From: an uncultured Erwinia sp.
GTDB lineage: Bacteria > Pseudomonadota > Gammaproteobacteria > Enterobacterales > Enterobacteriaceae
Reading direction: 5' to 3'
NCBI GenBank assembly: GCA_946221915.1
Contig: CAMIKG010000026.1
Span: forward strand, 1-56,431
Length of the DNA: 56,431 nt
Part shown: in pieces, positions 1 to 7,479 of the stretch
Layout: each line of letters opens with the position of its first letter
Position numbering within the stretch: the stretch's first letter is position 1
The notes under the pieces: model-generated
Databases searched by the model: none
What the model was told of the DNA's origin: nothing
The model's input: only the letters and a program-made list of their open reading frames with translations
Translations under genes and position numbers: made by a program

Positions 1-52
1 GGCGCGGTCCTGCGCGGGCAAGCCGCTACGGAGCCATCGCCGTGTTTCCCCT
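1..52 (-). repeat. Dispersed intergenic repeat, copy A (cut by window edge)
   Basis: Read on the minus strand, this stretch matches positions 52641-52692 (plus strand) at 48 of 52 bases without gaps, starting with AGGGGAAACACGG. It lies 55 nt after the yqjK stop codon, in the same sense as yqjK. The element may continue beyond the window. It codes for nothing obvious. Confidence 0.8.
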
Positions 53-107
53 GATAACGGGCTTTGGTGTGGGCTGTGGGATGCTTTTGCGTGAGCGGGA
101 ACAGCTA

Positions 108-401
108 TTAGCGTTGCGGCAGATTCTTACGAATTAACCGCCAGGTGCTCCAGAGACCAATGCCGCGGCGTGCCCAGCTAAGTAAAAAGCCGGAGCGGCG
201 CTTGCTCTTGGTGGTCCAGATCGCCAGCGCGCTGCTGCCCAGCAGCAACCAGCGGCGTGCGCTAACCACCGCCAGCCAGCCGCGATCGTAACGTGCGGTG
301 CCTTCCAGCCAGTCACGCCGCGCCGCGCTGAGATCGAGCCGCTGCTGCTGGATAATCCGCAGCAGTTCGGCTTTACGTTGCTGGCGTTCGCGAGCACTCA
401 T
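108..401 (-). CDS. yqjK: YqjK-like small protein
   Basis: A 97-residue, strongly basic protein with a charged N-terminal half containing RQQRKAELLR and one hydrophobic patch around residues 50-62 (WLLLGSSALAIW). It is the last gene of the yqjC-yqjD-yqjE-yqjK group and its ATG overlaps the yqjE stop by 4 bases, so it is translationally coupled. Length, composition and position fit the YqjK family of enterobacteria. No biochemical role is established; a membrane-associated envelope-stress role is inferred only from the operon. Confidence 0.85.
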   Translation of the reverse strand: MSARERQQRKAELLRIIQQQRLDLSAARRDWLEGTARYDRGWLAVVSARRWLLLGSSALAIWTTKSKRRSGFLLSWARRGIGLWSTWRLIRKNLPQR

Positions 402-796
402 CGCGGTTCATCCTCCAGCAAGCGGTGATCGGTTTCCAGCTCTTTGCGGGTTGCGCGCAGCAGGGTCGACTGACGTGATTTGCGCAGCGTCCACAGGCCG
501 CAGAACAGGGCGAGAAGAAACAGTACCGCCGTGGTGATGGCAATCGCCATCAGGCGATACTGAGCGTCTACCGCCCAGATGATCAGTACCATCAGGCTCA
601 TCAGGCCGAAAGCAGTGAACAACATGGTCAGGCCGACCATCATCAGCAGCTGGATGAGGTTAGCTTTCTCCTCTTCCAGCTCGACGACGGCCAGCCGCAC
701 GCGGGTTTCGACCATGCCGACCAGCGTGGTCAGCACGCGCTGACCCGCGTCAATAATGCCTCTGCCCGGGCCGTGGCTCTGCTGTGAATCCGCCAT
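398..796 (-). CDS. yqjE: YqjE family inner-membrane protein
   Basis: 132 residues starting at MADSQQSHG. An in-frame start 69 bases further upstream would run into yqjD, so the inner ATG is chosen; it also matches the E. coli family start. The middle holds two membrane segments (about residues 50-70 and 75-100), separated by AVDAQYRL, and the motif VELEEEKANLIQLL lies just before them. This is the holin-like DUF1469/YqjE fold. It follows yqjD by 2 bases and overlaps yqjK by 4. Molecular function is unknown. Confidence 0.9.
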   Translation of the reverse strand: MADSQQSHGPGRGIIDAGQRVLTTLVGMVETRVRLAVVELEEEKANLIQLLMMVGLTMLFTAFGLMSLMVLIIWAVDAQYRLMAIAITTAVLFLLALFCGLWTLRKSRQSTLLRATRKELETDHRLLEDEPR

Positions 797-798
797 TG

Positions 799-1104
799 TT
801 AACGACGCGCCAGCAGGACGCCCAGTACGATACCGACTGCTGCGCCAATGCCGACACCGTGCCATGGGTTTTCACGCACATATTCATCCGCACGCGTGGC
901 GGCTTCACGGGTGGTCTGTGCCAGACGCTCGCCGGATTCGCCAAGGCGCTGACGGGATTGATCCAGCGTCGCACGCGCTTTGCTGCGCAATTTATCCAGT
1001 TCGGCTTTGGATTTGTCGGCCGAGGAGCTGAGCACCTCTTCCAGCGTGTCAGACAGGTTTTTCAGTTCCGCGCGCAGATGTTCTGAGGTGGTATCTTTTG
1101 ACAT
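799..1104 (-). CDS. yqjD: YqjD, ElaB/YqjD/DUF883 membrane-anchored ribosome-binding family protein
   Basis: 101 residues: a long amphipathic, probably coiled helix rich in Lys, Glu and Ala (residues 5-75), then the family signature RENPWHGVGIGAAVG and a C-terminal glycine-zipper membrane segment ending in LLARR. E. coli YqjD anchors in the inner membrane by this C-terminal segment and binds ribosomes in stationary phase; that role is carried over from the family. It sits between yqjC and yqjE in the conserved order. Confidence 0.93.
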   Translation of the reverse strand: MSKDTTSEHLRAELKNLSDTLEEVLSSSADKSKAELDKLRSKARATLDQSRQRLGESGERLAQTTREAATRADEYVRENPWHGVGIGAAVGIVLGVLLARR

Positions 1105-1134
1105 GAAACACTCCTTATTAATTTATTACGCTGA

Positions 1135-1506
1135 TTAGTATGGTGCGGCTTTCACTTTACTTAATTCGTCACGCGCTTCCGCCAGCTTTTTCTCGCGTTT
1201 GGCAATCTTGTCGCGATCGCCTTTGGCGCGTGCTTCCTGCAGATCGCGCTCGCGTTCAGCAATTTCTGCTTCATGCTGTTTGATCTTGCTCTGATGGGCG
1301 CTTTTCAGTTTCTCATCGGTGCAACCGGCGCGTGCTTCGGTCAGTGCGCGCTCCAGTCCGTTGACCCGGCGCTGGTTATCATGTTTCTTCGCCAGTTCGA
1401 TTTCATGCTGGATTGCCCGCTCTTTTTCCAGACAGAGTGGTTCCGCCGCCATGGCGCCTGCGGAGAAAGAGGCGAGGATTGCACAGAGAATATAGCGGCC
1501 TTTCAT
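1135..1506 (-). CDS. yqjC: YqjC, DUF1090 periplasmic protein
   Basis: 123 residues with a clear Sec signal peptide (MKGRYILCAILASFSAGAMA, cleavage after AMA). The mature part is almost entirely helical and charged, with repeated Glu/Lys/Arg heptads (EAEIAERERDLQEARAKGD), as in DUF1090 proteins. Two cysteines (mature CLEKE and GCTDEK) could form a disulfide. It is separated from yqjD by 30 bases, so probably cotranscribed. Function is unknown; periplasmic location is inferred from the signal. Confidence 0.9.
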   Translation of the reverse strand: MKGRYILCAILASFSAGAMAAEPLCLEKERAIQHEIELAKKHDNQRRVNGLERALTEARAGCTDEKLKSAHQSKIKQHEAEIAERERDLQEARAKGDRDKIAKREKKLAEARDELSKVKAAPY

Positions 1507-1606
1507 TGGAGGTTTACCTTCCTTGCGAAAACAGTGTTATCTGAAAAGGATAGTCAGAAATGAGAGAAAGCTCAAAGTGATGGCGCGTAAGCCGGAATGT
1601 TCCTGG

Positions 1607-1629
1607 CCGCCGGCAGGGGATACCGGCGG
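1607..1629. other. Hairpin between mzrA and yqjC
   Basis: A perfect 7-bp GC stem (CCGCCGG, 1607-1613, with CCGGCGG, 1623-1629) lies just after the mzrA stop. No U-tract follows on the minus strand, so it is more likely an mRNA-stabilising or partial-termination structure than a full terminator. Confidence 0.5.
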
Positions 1630-1641
1630 TAATGGCTGGTA

Positions 1642-2028
1642 CTAACCTACCGACTGCGGGTCGAAACCGATGCGGCTGAACCAGTTATTATTGGCTGAGG
1701 TGTCCATCTGGGCAATCTCATAGCCCCAGGGCAGCATCTCGCGTAGCGCTTTTTGCGCCGCAGCGCTCTGCTCCTGCGAGTCCAGCTTGATCACCAGCGT
1801 GTCGTGATCGGGCGTGATGCTTTTGACGCGGATGCCTTGTGCGTTGAGATGTTGCCAGACATAAAAGCCGTCCGGCAGCGTGACGCCCTGACGTGAGGAG
1901 CGGATTTGCAGGGCCGATTCCTGACGCCAGATAGTTGGCATCAGGCTGGCGGCCAGCAGGATAAAGGTGGCGAACATCAGCCACGGCAGCAGTCGCCGCT
2001 GCGCCAGCCATTTCATTGAGATTCGCAT
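1642..2028 (-). CDS. mzrA: EnvZ/OmpR modulator MzrA
   Basis: 128 residues with a single N-terminal membrane anchor (about residues 14-32, LPWLMFATFILLAASLMP) and a periplasmic domain containing GVTLPDGFYVWQHLNAQGI. This matches MzrA, which contacts EnvZ and links CpxAR to EnvZ/OmpR signalling in E. coli. Its ATG overlaps the yqjA stop by one base (TAATG), so translation is coupled to yqjA, as in E. coli where the two genes form one CpxR-regulated operon. Confidence 0.92.
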   Translation of the reverse strand: MRISMKWLAQRRLLPWLMFATFILLAASLMPTIWRQESALQIRSSRQGVTLPDGFYVWQHLNAQGIRVKSITPDHDTLVIKLDSQEQSAAAQKALREMLPWGYEIAQMDTSANNNWFSRIGFDPQSVG

Positions 2029-2705
2029 TATAAACTTCCTTTCTCATTGCCTGCGCTGCGCTTCTTGCGCCACAGCACATACAGTGAGCCAAACAGGCCG
2101 AAAACCAGCAGCACCAGTGGCAGCAGCATCAGGCAGAACATCAGCTGATCTTCATATTTGCGGAAAATTGGCGTTTTGCCGAGGGCAAAGCCCATCACGG
2201 TCAGAATCAGCACCCAGAGCAGTGCGCTCATCCAGTTAAAGAACTGGAAACGGGCGTTGTTCAGGCCGGACAATCCGGCGATGGTCGGCAGCAGGGTACG
2301 GACAAAGGCGATGAAGCGGCCAATTAACAGCGCGGATAAGCCGTGGCGGTGAAACAGGCTGTACGCCCGCTGGTGGTACTGGGCGGGCAGATGCGAGAGC
2401 CATTTTTGTACCGTCACCGTATTACCAAGCCATTTGCCCTGTATGTAGCTGACCCAGCACCCCAGGCTGGCGGCGGTGGTCAGGATGAAGACGGTGAGCG
2501 GGAAGTTCATGGTGCCTTTAGCGATCAGTACGCCCACCAGGATTAGCAGGCTGTCTCCAGGCAGAAACGCGGCGGGCAGCAATCCGTTTTCCAGAAACAG
2601 AATCATAAACAGTATGCCGTAGATGGCCCATACCAGCGTCGGGTCAGCAAGTGTTTCAAAATCCTGTTGCCACAATGCATGTAACAACGCTTTCAAAATA
2701 TCCAT
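2028..2705 (-). CDS. yqjA: DedA family membrane protein YqjA
   Basis: 225 residues with four to six membrane segments and the DedA/VTT signature: the ENGLLPAAFLPGDSLL loop followed later by GRFIAFVRTLLPTIAGL, with the functionally important acidic residue and arginines (E39, D51 and R-x6-R) present. E. coli YqjA is a proton-dependent transporter-like protein required for alkaline and antimicrobial tolerance, partly redundant with YghB. First gene of the yqjA-mzrA operon. Confidence 0.95.
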   Translation of the reverse strand: MDILKALLHALWQQDFETLADPTLVWAIYGILFMILFLENGLLPAAFLPGDSLLILVGVLIAKGTMNFPLTVFILTTAASLGCWVSYIQGKWLGNTVTVQKWLSHLPAQYHQRAYSLFHRHGLSALLIGRFIAFVRTLLPTIAGLSGLNNARFQFFNWMSALLWVLILTVMGFALGKTPIFRKYEDQLMFCLMLLPLVLLVFGLFGSLYVLWRKKRSAGNEKGSL

Positions 2706-3030
2706 TCACAGTTCCTGAACATCATTGTTAAACACGCTTGTCAGCCACAAGCCGGGCATTAATTTTGTTCGTTATGGTTGCCACAACTTGTTGCCGTGCC
2801 GGGTTTAAGCCGGACTACGTGTATAAAAACGGCAGTAAATTTTCACCCCGTCGCAAAGGGTAAGAAAAGGAGATTAACTGTAACAAAATCCCTCAGTAGG
2901 AGACAGGAGAAAGTAAGCGTAAAAAGGGTGTTTTACCGTTCAATAGCGTTTGCTGAAAGGAGCTTTACACAGGCTGACATTATTGCCAGGTTGCTGAATT
3001 TGCCAGCCGTGTAAGAAAAAAAGCGGGTTG
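2706..3030. other. Intergenic region upstream of yqjA
   Basis: 325 bases with no convincing gene. It must hold the minus-strand yqjA promoter. Several GTAAR-like half sites occur on the plus strand (for example 2861 and 2912-2922), but none has the CpxR spacing of two GTAAA boxes five bases apart, so no CpxR box is called. A short CCGG-type hairpin lies near 2799-2815. Confidence 0.5.
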
Positions 3031-3801
3031 TTACGGTTTTGCCGACTTTTCCAGTGTGATAACCGGGTTTTCGGCGAACATGTAGCGATCGACATTAAAT
3101 TCGAAATCGTCGCTGGTGGCGCGGAACAGCATCTGTCGGGTGTTTTCCAGGTGCTGCCACATCGCCAGCTTGCTGGCGGCCGGATCTTTGCGTATCAGCG
3201 CTTTGAGAATGCGGTCGTGATCGTCACACCAGCTCTCGATGGATTTGTCATCGATATGTTCATGCAGTTTCAGCCAGTAAGGGTTATACAGGCGGTGCAG
3301 CCACATTTTTTCCACGATAGCGGCAAGGGCGCTGTTCTGGGTGGCCTGGGCGATTTGTACGTGGAATTTCATATCCCATTCCGAGTCGCGAAAACGGTCT
3401 TCCTGTCGCGCCTGTTCCTGGATGGCCATCAGCTGGACGATATCCTGTCGTGTGACCTGGGTGGCGGCGAATTCCGCGACGTTGCTTTCAATCAGCTGGC
3501 GCGCCTGCAGCAGTTCAAAAGGGCCAAAATTAGCGAACTCAAGCTGGCTTTCGGCGCTAACGCCTTTTTTCTGCTGGTTACTGATGACGTGGATGCCGGA
3601 GCCTTTGCGCACTTCAACGTAGCCTTCCACTTCCAGCATGATGATGGCTTCGCGCACTACTGTGCGGCTGACGCCCATCTCTTCGGCGATAAAGCGTTCG
3701 GCGGGCAATTTGTCGCCGATCGGATATTCACCGGCTTCAAGGCGACGTTTCAGTTCACCCGCCAGCTGCTGATAGAGACGGCGCGATTCGCTCAGTTCCA
3801 T
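3031..3801 (-). CDS. exuR: Hexuronate utilisation repressor ExuR (GntR/FadR subfamily)
   Basis: 256 residues. The N-terminal winged helix (residues 5-75) carries the GntR signature RLYQQLAGELKRRLEAGE...LPAERFIAEEMGVSRTVVREAI; the C-terminal FCD domain contains the metal-binding pattern (D and H residues around WDMKFHVQIA and LHEHIDD). ExuR represses exuT and the uxa genes and is relieved by galacturonate, glucuronate or their fructuronate/tagaturonate products. An ExuR-type palindrome 37 bases upstream of its ATG suggests autorepression. Length and sequence match E. coli ExuR closely. Confidence 0.95.
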   Translation of the reverse strand: MELSESRRLYQQLAGELKRRLEAGEYPIGDKLPAERFIAEEMGVSRTVVREAIIMLEVEGYVEVRKGSGIHVISNQQKKGVSAESQLEFANFGPFELLQARQLIESNVAEFAATQVTRQDIVQLMAIQEQARQEDRFRDSEWDMKFHVQIAQATQNSALAAIVEKMWLHRLYNPYWLKLHEHIDDKSIESWCDDHDRILKALIRKDPAASKLAMWQHLENTRQMLFRATSDDFEFNVDRYMFAENPVITLEKSAKP

Positions 3802-3837
3802 GATCGAGTCTCCGGAATGTCAATACGAGAAGAGTTG

Positions 3838-3854
3838 AGTTGTTATACCAGTTT
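3838..3854. promoter_or_regulatory. Candidate ExuR operator upstream of exuR
   Basis: AGTTGTTATACCAGTTT matches the known ExuR palindrome (consensus close to AATTGGTATACCAATT) in its core TNGTATANCAN pattern. It lies 37 bases before the exuR ATG, a position that fits autoregulation. Two sites of the same pattern lie in the exuT-uxaC interval. Confidence 0.7.
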
Positions 3855-3982
3855 CCAGGCGGGTTTTATAGCGGGGGTAGTGAATGCTTTCGGTTTCAGA
3901 TGATAGCGAACCGCAGGCTCGGTAAGAAAACGTTGCTGTGATGCCGAGTTTGCGCGGGGAACTCGCTTTTAGTTTTGTGTCT

Positions 3983-4093
3983 GCGCAGGGAACACGGTCA
4001 GCTGCGGAAAGTCGCTTTTCGCCATCCGTGGCCGCTCGACCCGCGCCGTCCCTGGCGCGGGACGCTTTCCTCCGCTGACCCTGTTCCCTGCGC
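3983..4093. repeat. Large palindromic extragenic element (111 bp)
   Basis: The 29-base arms 3983-4011 and 4065-4093 are inverted copies of each other with 26 of 29 positions matching, starting GCGCAGGGAACA. Inside is a second perfect 8-bp stem (CCCGCGCC 4040-4047 with GGCGCGGG 4054-4061, loop GTCCCT). The composite fold looks like a mobile palindromic repeat rather than a terminator. It sits between exuR and exuT and directly precedes a tandem repeat. Confidence 0.85.
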
Positions 4094-4098
4094 CCTGG

Positions 4099-4240
4099 GC
4101 TTGAGAGTTGCTTTTAGAGGTTTGGTGCTCTGTGCTTTGAACTTGTGAGCTGCTTTAAGGGATTTTGTGCTATTTGCTTTGAGCTTGAGAGTTGCTTTTA
4201 AAGGTTCGGTGCTCTGTGCTCTGTGCTTTGAGTTTTTGAG
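4099..4240. repeat. Degenerate 42-bp tandem repeat, 3.2 units
   Basis: Unit 1 is 4099-4140, unit 2 is 4141-4182 and unit 3 is 4183-4231, which carries an extra 7-base CTCTGTG duplication; a partial fourth unit covers 4232-4240. Each unit begins RCTTGNGAG and ends TTGCTTTGA or TGTGCTTTGA. Base composition (T- and G-rich on the plus strand) differs from the neighbouring genes. No reading frame of note runs through it. Confidence 0.85.
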
Positions 4241-4244
4241 TTTA

Positions 4245-4306
4245 CGGGCAGGTTCGTCCTGCCCGGAGTGTATCTGCAGTCGCTGGCCGAATTCTTTCGG
4301 CCAGCG
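4245..4306 (-). terminator. Double hairpin downstream of exuT
   Basis: Two perfect stems follow the exuT stop on the minus strand: 4281-4290 with 4297-4306 (10 bp, CGCTGGCCGA) and 4245-4252 with 4258-4265 (8 bp, CGGGCAGG). Neither is followed by a long U-run, so termination strength is uncertain; they could also protect the mRNA 3' end. Confidence 0.55.
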
Positions 4307-4311
4307 GCGGG

Positions 4312-5622
4312 TCAGATTTTTGGCGCCGCGCTGATTGGCGGCAAATCGTGGTCCCTGGTTTGCAGTTCTGAGATCGGTTTATTTTTCAGCAGCGTCCAGA
4401 TTGCTACTGCGCCCAGCAGGTCAAATACCGCCAGCGCTGCAAACAGTGGACTGAAGCCAAGGGTATCAGCCAGTGCACCCACCACTAAGGCAAACATGGT
4501 GCTCGCGGTCCACGCCGCCATGCCGGTCAGACCGTTAGCCGTGGCGACTTCGTTGCGGCCAAATACATCGGAAGAGAGGGTGATCAGCGCACCGGAGAGT
4601 GACTGGTGGGCAAAGCCGCCAACACACAGCAGCGCAATCGCCACATACGGGCTGGTGAACAGGCCGATAGTGCCCGGCGCAATCATCAGCACAGCACCCA
4701 TGGTGACCACTAATTTACGCGATACGATCAGATTGACACCGAAGACGCGCTGGAAAAAGGGCGGCAGATAACCGCCGACCACGCAGCCGAGGTCGGCAAA
4801 CAGCATCGGCATCCATGCGAACATGGCGATCTCTTTCAGGTTAAAGCCGTAGACCTTGAACATAAACAGCGGGATCCAGGCGTTGAAGGTGCCCCATGCC
4901 GGTTCTGCAAGGAAGCGCGGCAGTGCTATGCCCCAGAACTGACGGTTGCGCACGATCTGCCATGCTGACATTTTCTCGCGGTTATTGGTCTGGTGCTGGG
5001 CTTCCTGGCCGGAAAGAATGTAGTCGCGTTCCGTTGCGCTGAGTTTTTTCTGGTCTTTCGGATGTTTGTAAAACACCAGCCAGCACAGTGCCCAGATCAT
5101 GCTCAGGACGCCAGTAATGATAAACGCCATTTCCCAGCTATGAGCGACGATCGCCCAGACCACCAGTGGTGGCGCCAGCATGGCGCCAATGGAGGAGCCG
5201 ACATTGAAGTAACCCACGGCAATTGAGCGCTCTTTCGCCGGAAACCATTCACTGCTGGCTTTCAGACCGGCGGGGATCATTGCCGCTTCAGCCGCGCCGA
5301 CCGCACCACGGGCGATCGCCAGTCCGCCCCAGCTGCCCGCCATGGCAGTGGCGGCGCAGAACAAAGCCCACAGGATGGCGAACATCGCATAACCAATTTT
5401 AGTGCCAAGGATATCGAGAATATAACCGGCCACCGGTTGCATAATGGTATAACAGGCTGAATAGGCCGCCACGATATACGAATACTGCTGGGTGGTGATA
5501 TGCAGTTCGGTTTCCAGCGTTGGCGCCGCGACTGCAATGGCATTACGGGTTAAATACCCGAGTATGGTGCCGACGGTGACCAGCCCGATCATGTACCATC
5601 GTAACCCTTTAATTTTACGCAT
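4312..5622 (-). CDS. exuT: Hexuronate transporter ExuT (MFS)
   Basis: 436 residues with twelve predicted membrane helices, of the anion:cation symporter branch of the major facilitator superfamily. N-terminal LRWYMIGLVTVGTILGYLTRNAIAVAAPTL and the QYSYIVAAYSACYTIMQPVAGYILD stretch match E. coli ExuT, which imports galacturonate and glucuronate with protons. Divergent from uxaCBA across a 435-bp control region that holds two ExuR-type sites and a CRP-like site. The C-terminal tail ends ISAAPKI. Core of the pathway that feeds UxaC. Confidence 0.95.
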   Translation of the reverse strand: MRKIKGLRWYMIGLVTVGTILGYLTRNAIAVAAPTLETELHITTQQYSYIVAAYSACYTIMQPVAGYILDILGTKIGYAMFAILWALFCAATAMAGSWGGLAIARGAVGAAEAAMIPAGLKASSEWFPAKERSIAVGYFNVGSSIGAMLAPPLVVWAIVAHSWEMAFIITGVLSMIWALCWLVFYKHPKDQKKLSATERDYILSGQEAQHQTNNREKMSAWQIVRNRQFWGIALPRFLAEPAWGTFNAWIPLFMFKVYGFNLKEIAMFAWMPMLFADLGCVVGGYLPPFFQRVFGVNLIVSRKLVVTMGAVLMIAPGTIGLFTSPYVAIALLCVGGFAHQSLSGALITLSSDVFGRNEVATANGLTGMAAWTASTMFALVVGALADTLGFSPLFAALAVFDLLGAVAIWTLLKNKPISELQTRDHDLPPISAAPKI

Positions 5623-5807
5623 TTAATACCTCTTCCAGTCTCTGTTTCATGCACTGAGGCATGTGTTGTTATCTGGAGCGGGACGGCTTACCGCGTGCCT
5701 GATGCCCGCAATACCCGCATACGCACAGCACAGCTGCACGTGGTTGTTTTCTGAGCCTTGCCTAATTCAAAAAGAGAAATCCTTTCTCTGACGACAGCGG
5801 CGCAACG

Positions 5808-5827
5808 ATAACTTGTCATACAGATTT
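5808..5827 (-). promoter_or_regulatory. Candidate ExuR operator for exuT
   Basis: On the minus strand this reads AAATCTGTATGACAAGTTAT, sharing the AATNNGTATGANAANTT pattern with the site at 5991-6010. It lies on the exuT side of the divergent region, about 190 bases upstream of the exuT ATG, so a long exuT leader would be required. Confidence 0.65.
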
Positions 5828-5952
5828 AAAAGTTGAGAGCCATCACAAAAACCACTTTTGTAGTGTGGGATACTCAATGCCGTTGTTTCATCAGGCGCTT
5901 AGCCGCCTGCTGGCGTGAAACGGTGAGAAGTCAGGCGGCAGAGATGCTACGG

Positions 5953-5970
5953 ACGTGATCGAGATCGCAA
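5953..5970 (+). promoter_or_regulatory. Candidate CRP site for uxaCBA/exuT
   Basis: ACGTGATCGAGATCGCAA fits TGTGA-N6-TCACA with CGTGA-TCGAGA-TCGCA, two mismatches. It is centred about 38 bases upstream of the ExuR-type box before uxaC, consistent with the known cAMP-CRP control of the hexuronate genes. Confidence 0.6.
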
Positions 5971-5990
5971 AATAATCGCTGCGCGATGTG

Positions 5991-6010
5991 AAATTGGTAT
6001 GATAACTTTT
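5991..6010 (+). promoter_or_regulatory. Candidate ExuR operator for uxaCBA
   Basis: AAATTGGTATGATAACTTTT has the left half AATTGGTA identical to the ExuR consensus and a degenerate right half. It ends 47 bases before the uxaC ATG, where a repressor would block the promoter or early transcription. Confidence 0.75.
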
Positions 6011-6057
6011 CTGGCATTCAGGCCGTGCAGCCCAACGTCGAATAAGAGGAAGCTGGT

Positions 6058-7467
6058 ATGTCTCATTTTATGAGCGAAGATTTTTTACTGGATACGGAGT
6101 TTGCCCGTCGGTTATTTCATGACTACGCAGCCCATCAGCCGATTTTTGATTACCACTGCCATTTGCCGCCGCAGCAGATTGCTGAAAACACGCGTTTCAC
6201 CAATCTGTATGACATCTGGCTGAAGGGCGATCACTATAAGTGGCGGGCGATGCGTGCCAACGGCGTGCCGGAAGCGCTGTGTACCGGGAACGCCAGCGAC
6301 CGTGAAAAGTTTGACGCCTGGGCGCGCACCGTGCCGCATACCATTGGTAATCCGCTGTACCACTGGACGCATCTGGAACTGCGTCGCCCGTTTGGCATCA
6401 CCAATGTGCTGCTGTCTGAGAAAACCGCAGATCAGGTCTGGGATCGTTGTAACGAGCTGCTGGCGCAGGATAACTTCAGCGCGCGCGGCATCATGACGCA
6501 GATGAAGGTAAAAATGGTCGGCACCACCGACGATCCGATTGACGACCTGCGCCACCATGCGGCGCTGGCGCGTGATGCCAGCTTCACCACCAAAGTGCTG
6601 CCCTCCTGGCGACCGGATAAAGCCTTCAATATTGAAGCGGACGGCTTTGTCGATTATCTGCAAAAACTGGCGGCCAGCGCAGATGTGGCGATCCACCGTT
6701 TCGACGATCTGCGTCGTGCGCTGAGCAACCGGTTGGATCATTTCGCTGCACACGGCTGTAAAGTATCTGACCATGCACTGGATGTGGTGCTGTTCGCCGA
6801 GGCCGATGATGCCACGCTGGATGCCATTCTGGCGCGTCGCCTGCAGGGTACGGTTCCGGAGGAGCAGGATATTGCCCGCTTTAAAACTGCGGTGCTGGTG
6901 TGGCTCGGCGCGGAATATTCCCGCCGCGGCTGGGTGCAGCAGTATCACATTGGCGCACTGCGCAATAACAACCGCCGTCAGCTGGCGCTGCTGGGGCCGG
7001 ATGTTGGCTTTGACTCGATTAATGATCGTCCGCTGGCGGAACCGCTGGCGCGTCTGCTGGATGCACAAAACCGCAATAACGCGCTGCCCAAAACTATTCT
7101 CTACTGCCTGAACCCGCGCGACAACGAAGTGCTGGCGACCATGGCGGGCAACTTCCAGGGCGAAGGGCAACCCGGCAAGATGCAGTTCGGCTCTGCGTGG
7201 TGGTTTAACGATCAGCTCGATGGTATGCAGCGTCAGATGATCCAGCTGGCTAACATGGGCTTACTGAGCCGCTTTGTCGGCATGCTGACCGACAGCCGCA
7301 GCTTCCTGTCCTACACCCGCCACGAATATTTCCGCCGTCTGCTGTGCCAGATGATTGGCCGCTGGGTGGCGAATGGCGAAGCACCGGCAGATCTCGCGCT
7401 GCTGGGCACGATGGTGGAAAACATCTGCTTTAACAATGCGCGTGACTACTTCGCCATCGAACTTTAA
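6058..7467 (+). CDS. uxaC: Glucuronate/galacturonate isomerase UxaC
   Basis: 469 residues, close in length and sequence to E. coli UxaC (470). It converts D-glucuronate to D-fructuronate and D-galacturonate to D-tagaturonate in the cytoplasm. Signature stretches include the metal-binding FDYHCHLPPQQIAE near residue 30, NPLYHWTHLELRRPFGI, DDPIDDLRHH, and the C-terminal GMLTDSRSFLSYTRHEYFRRLLC. The start MSHFMSEDFLLDTEF aligns with the E. coli start; a purine-rich GAGGAAG precedes it. First gene of uxaC-uxaB-uxaA; only 12 bases separate it from uxaB. Confidence 0.97.
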   Translation: MSHFMSEDFLLDTEFARRLFHDYAAHQPIFDYHCHLPPQQIAENTRFTNLYDIWLKGDHYKWRAMRANGVPEALCTGNASDREKFDAWARTVPHTIGNPLYHWTHLELRRPFGITNVLLSEKTADQVWDRCNELLAQDNFSARGIMTQMKVKMVGTTDDPIDDLRHHAALARDASFTTKVLPSWRPDKAFNIEADGFVDYLQKLAASADVAIHRFDDLRRALSNRLDHFAAHGCKVSDHALDVVLFAEADDATLDAILARRLQGTVPEEQDIARFKTAVLVWLGAEYSRRGWVQQYHIGALRNNNRRQLALLGPDVGFDSINDRPLAEPLARLLDAQNRNNALPKTILYCLNPRDNEVLATMAGNFQGEGQPGKMQFGSAWWFNDQLDGMQRQMIQLANMGLLSRFVGMLTDSRSFLSYTRHEYFRRLLCQMIGRWVANGEAPADLALLGTMVENICFNNARDYFAIEL

Positions 7468-7479
7468 CAGGGAGCCGTT

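Larger units (their letters stand above)
5623..6057. other. Divergent exuT/uxaC control region
   Basis: 435 bases without a gene. It contains two ExuR-type palindromes (5808-5827 and 5991-6010), one near each divergent promoter, and a CRP-like site at 5953-5970. A partial CRP-like match (TGTGAT then TCAAC) can also be read on the minus strand near 5837-5850, but is weak. Confidence 0.75.

Noticed and set aside
2706..3030. CpxR box for yqjA-mzrA
   Set aside because: GTAAR half-sites are present but not at the required spacing.
3028..3903. 291-codon plus-strand frame across exuR
   Set aside because: Antisense to exuR over nearly all its length; His/Phe-rich, no motif.
4099..4240. CRISPR-like array
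   Set aside because: Units are adjacent with no unique spacers and are degenerate; it is a simple tandem repeat and no cas gene is nearby.
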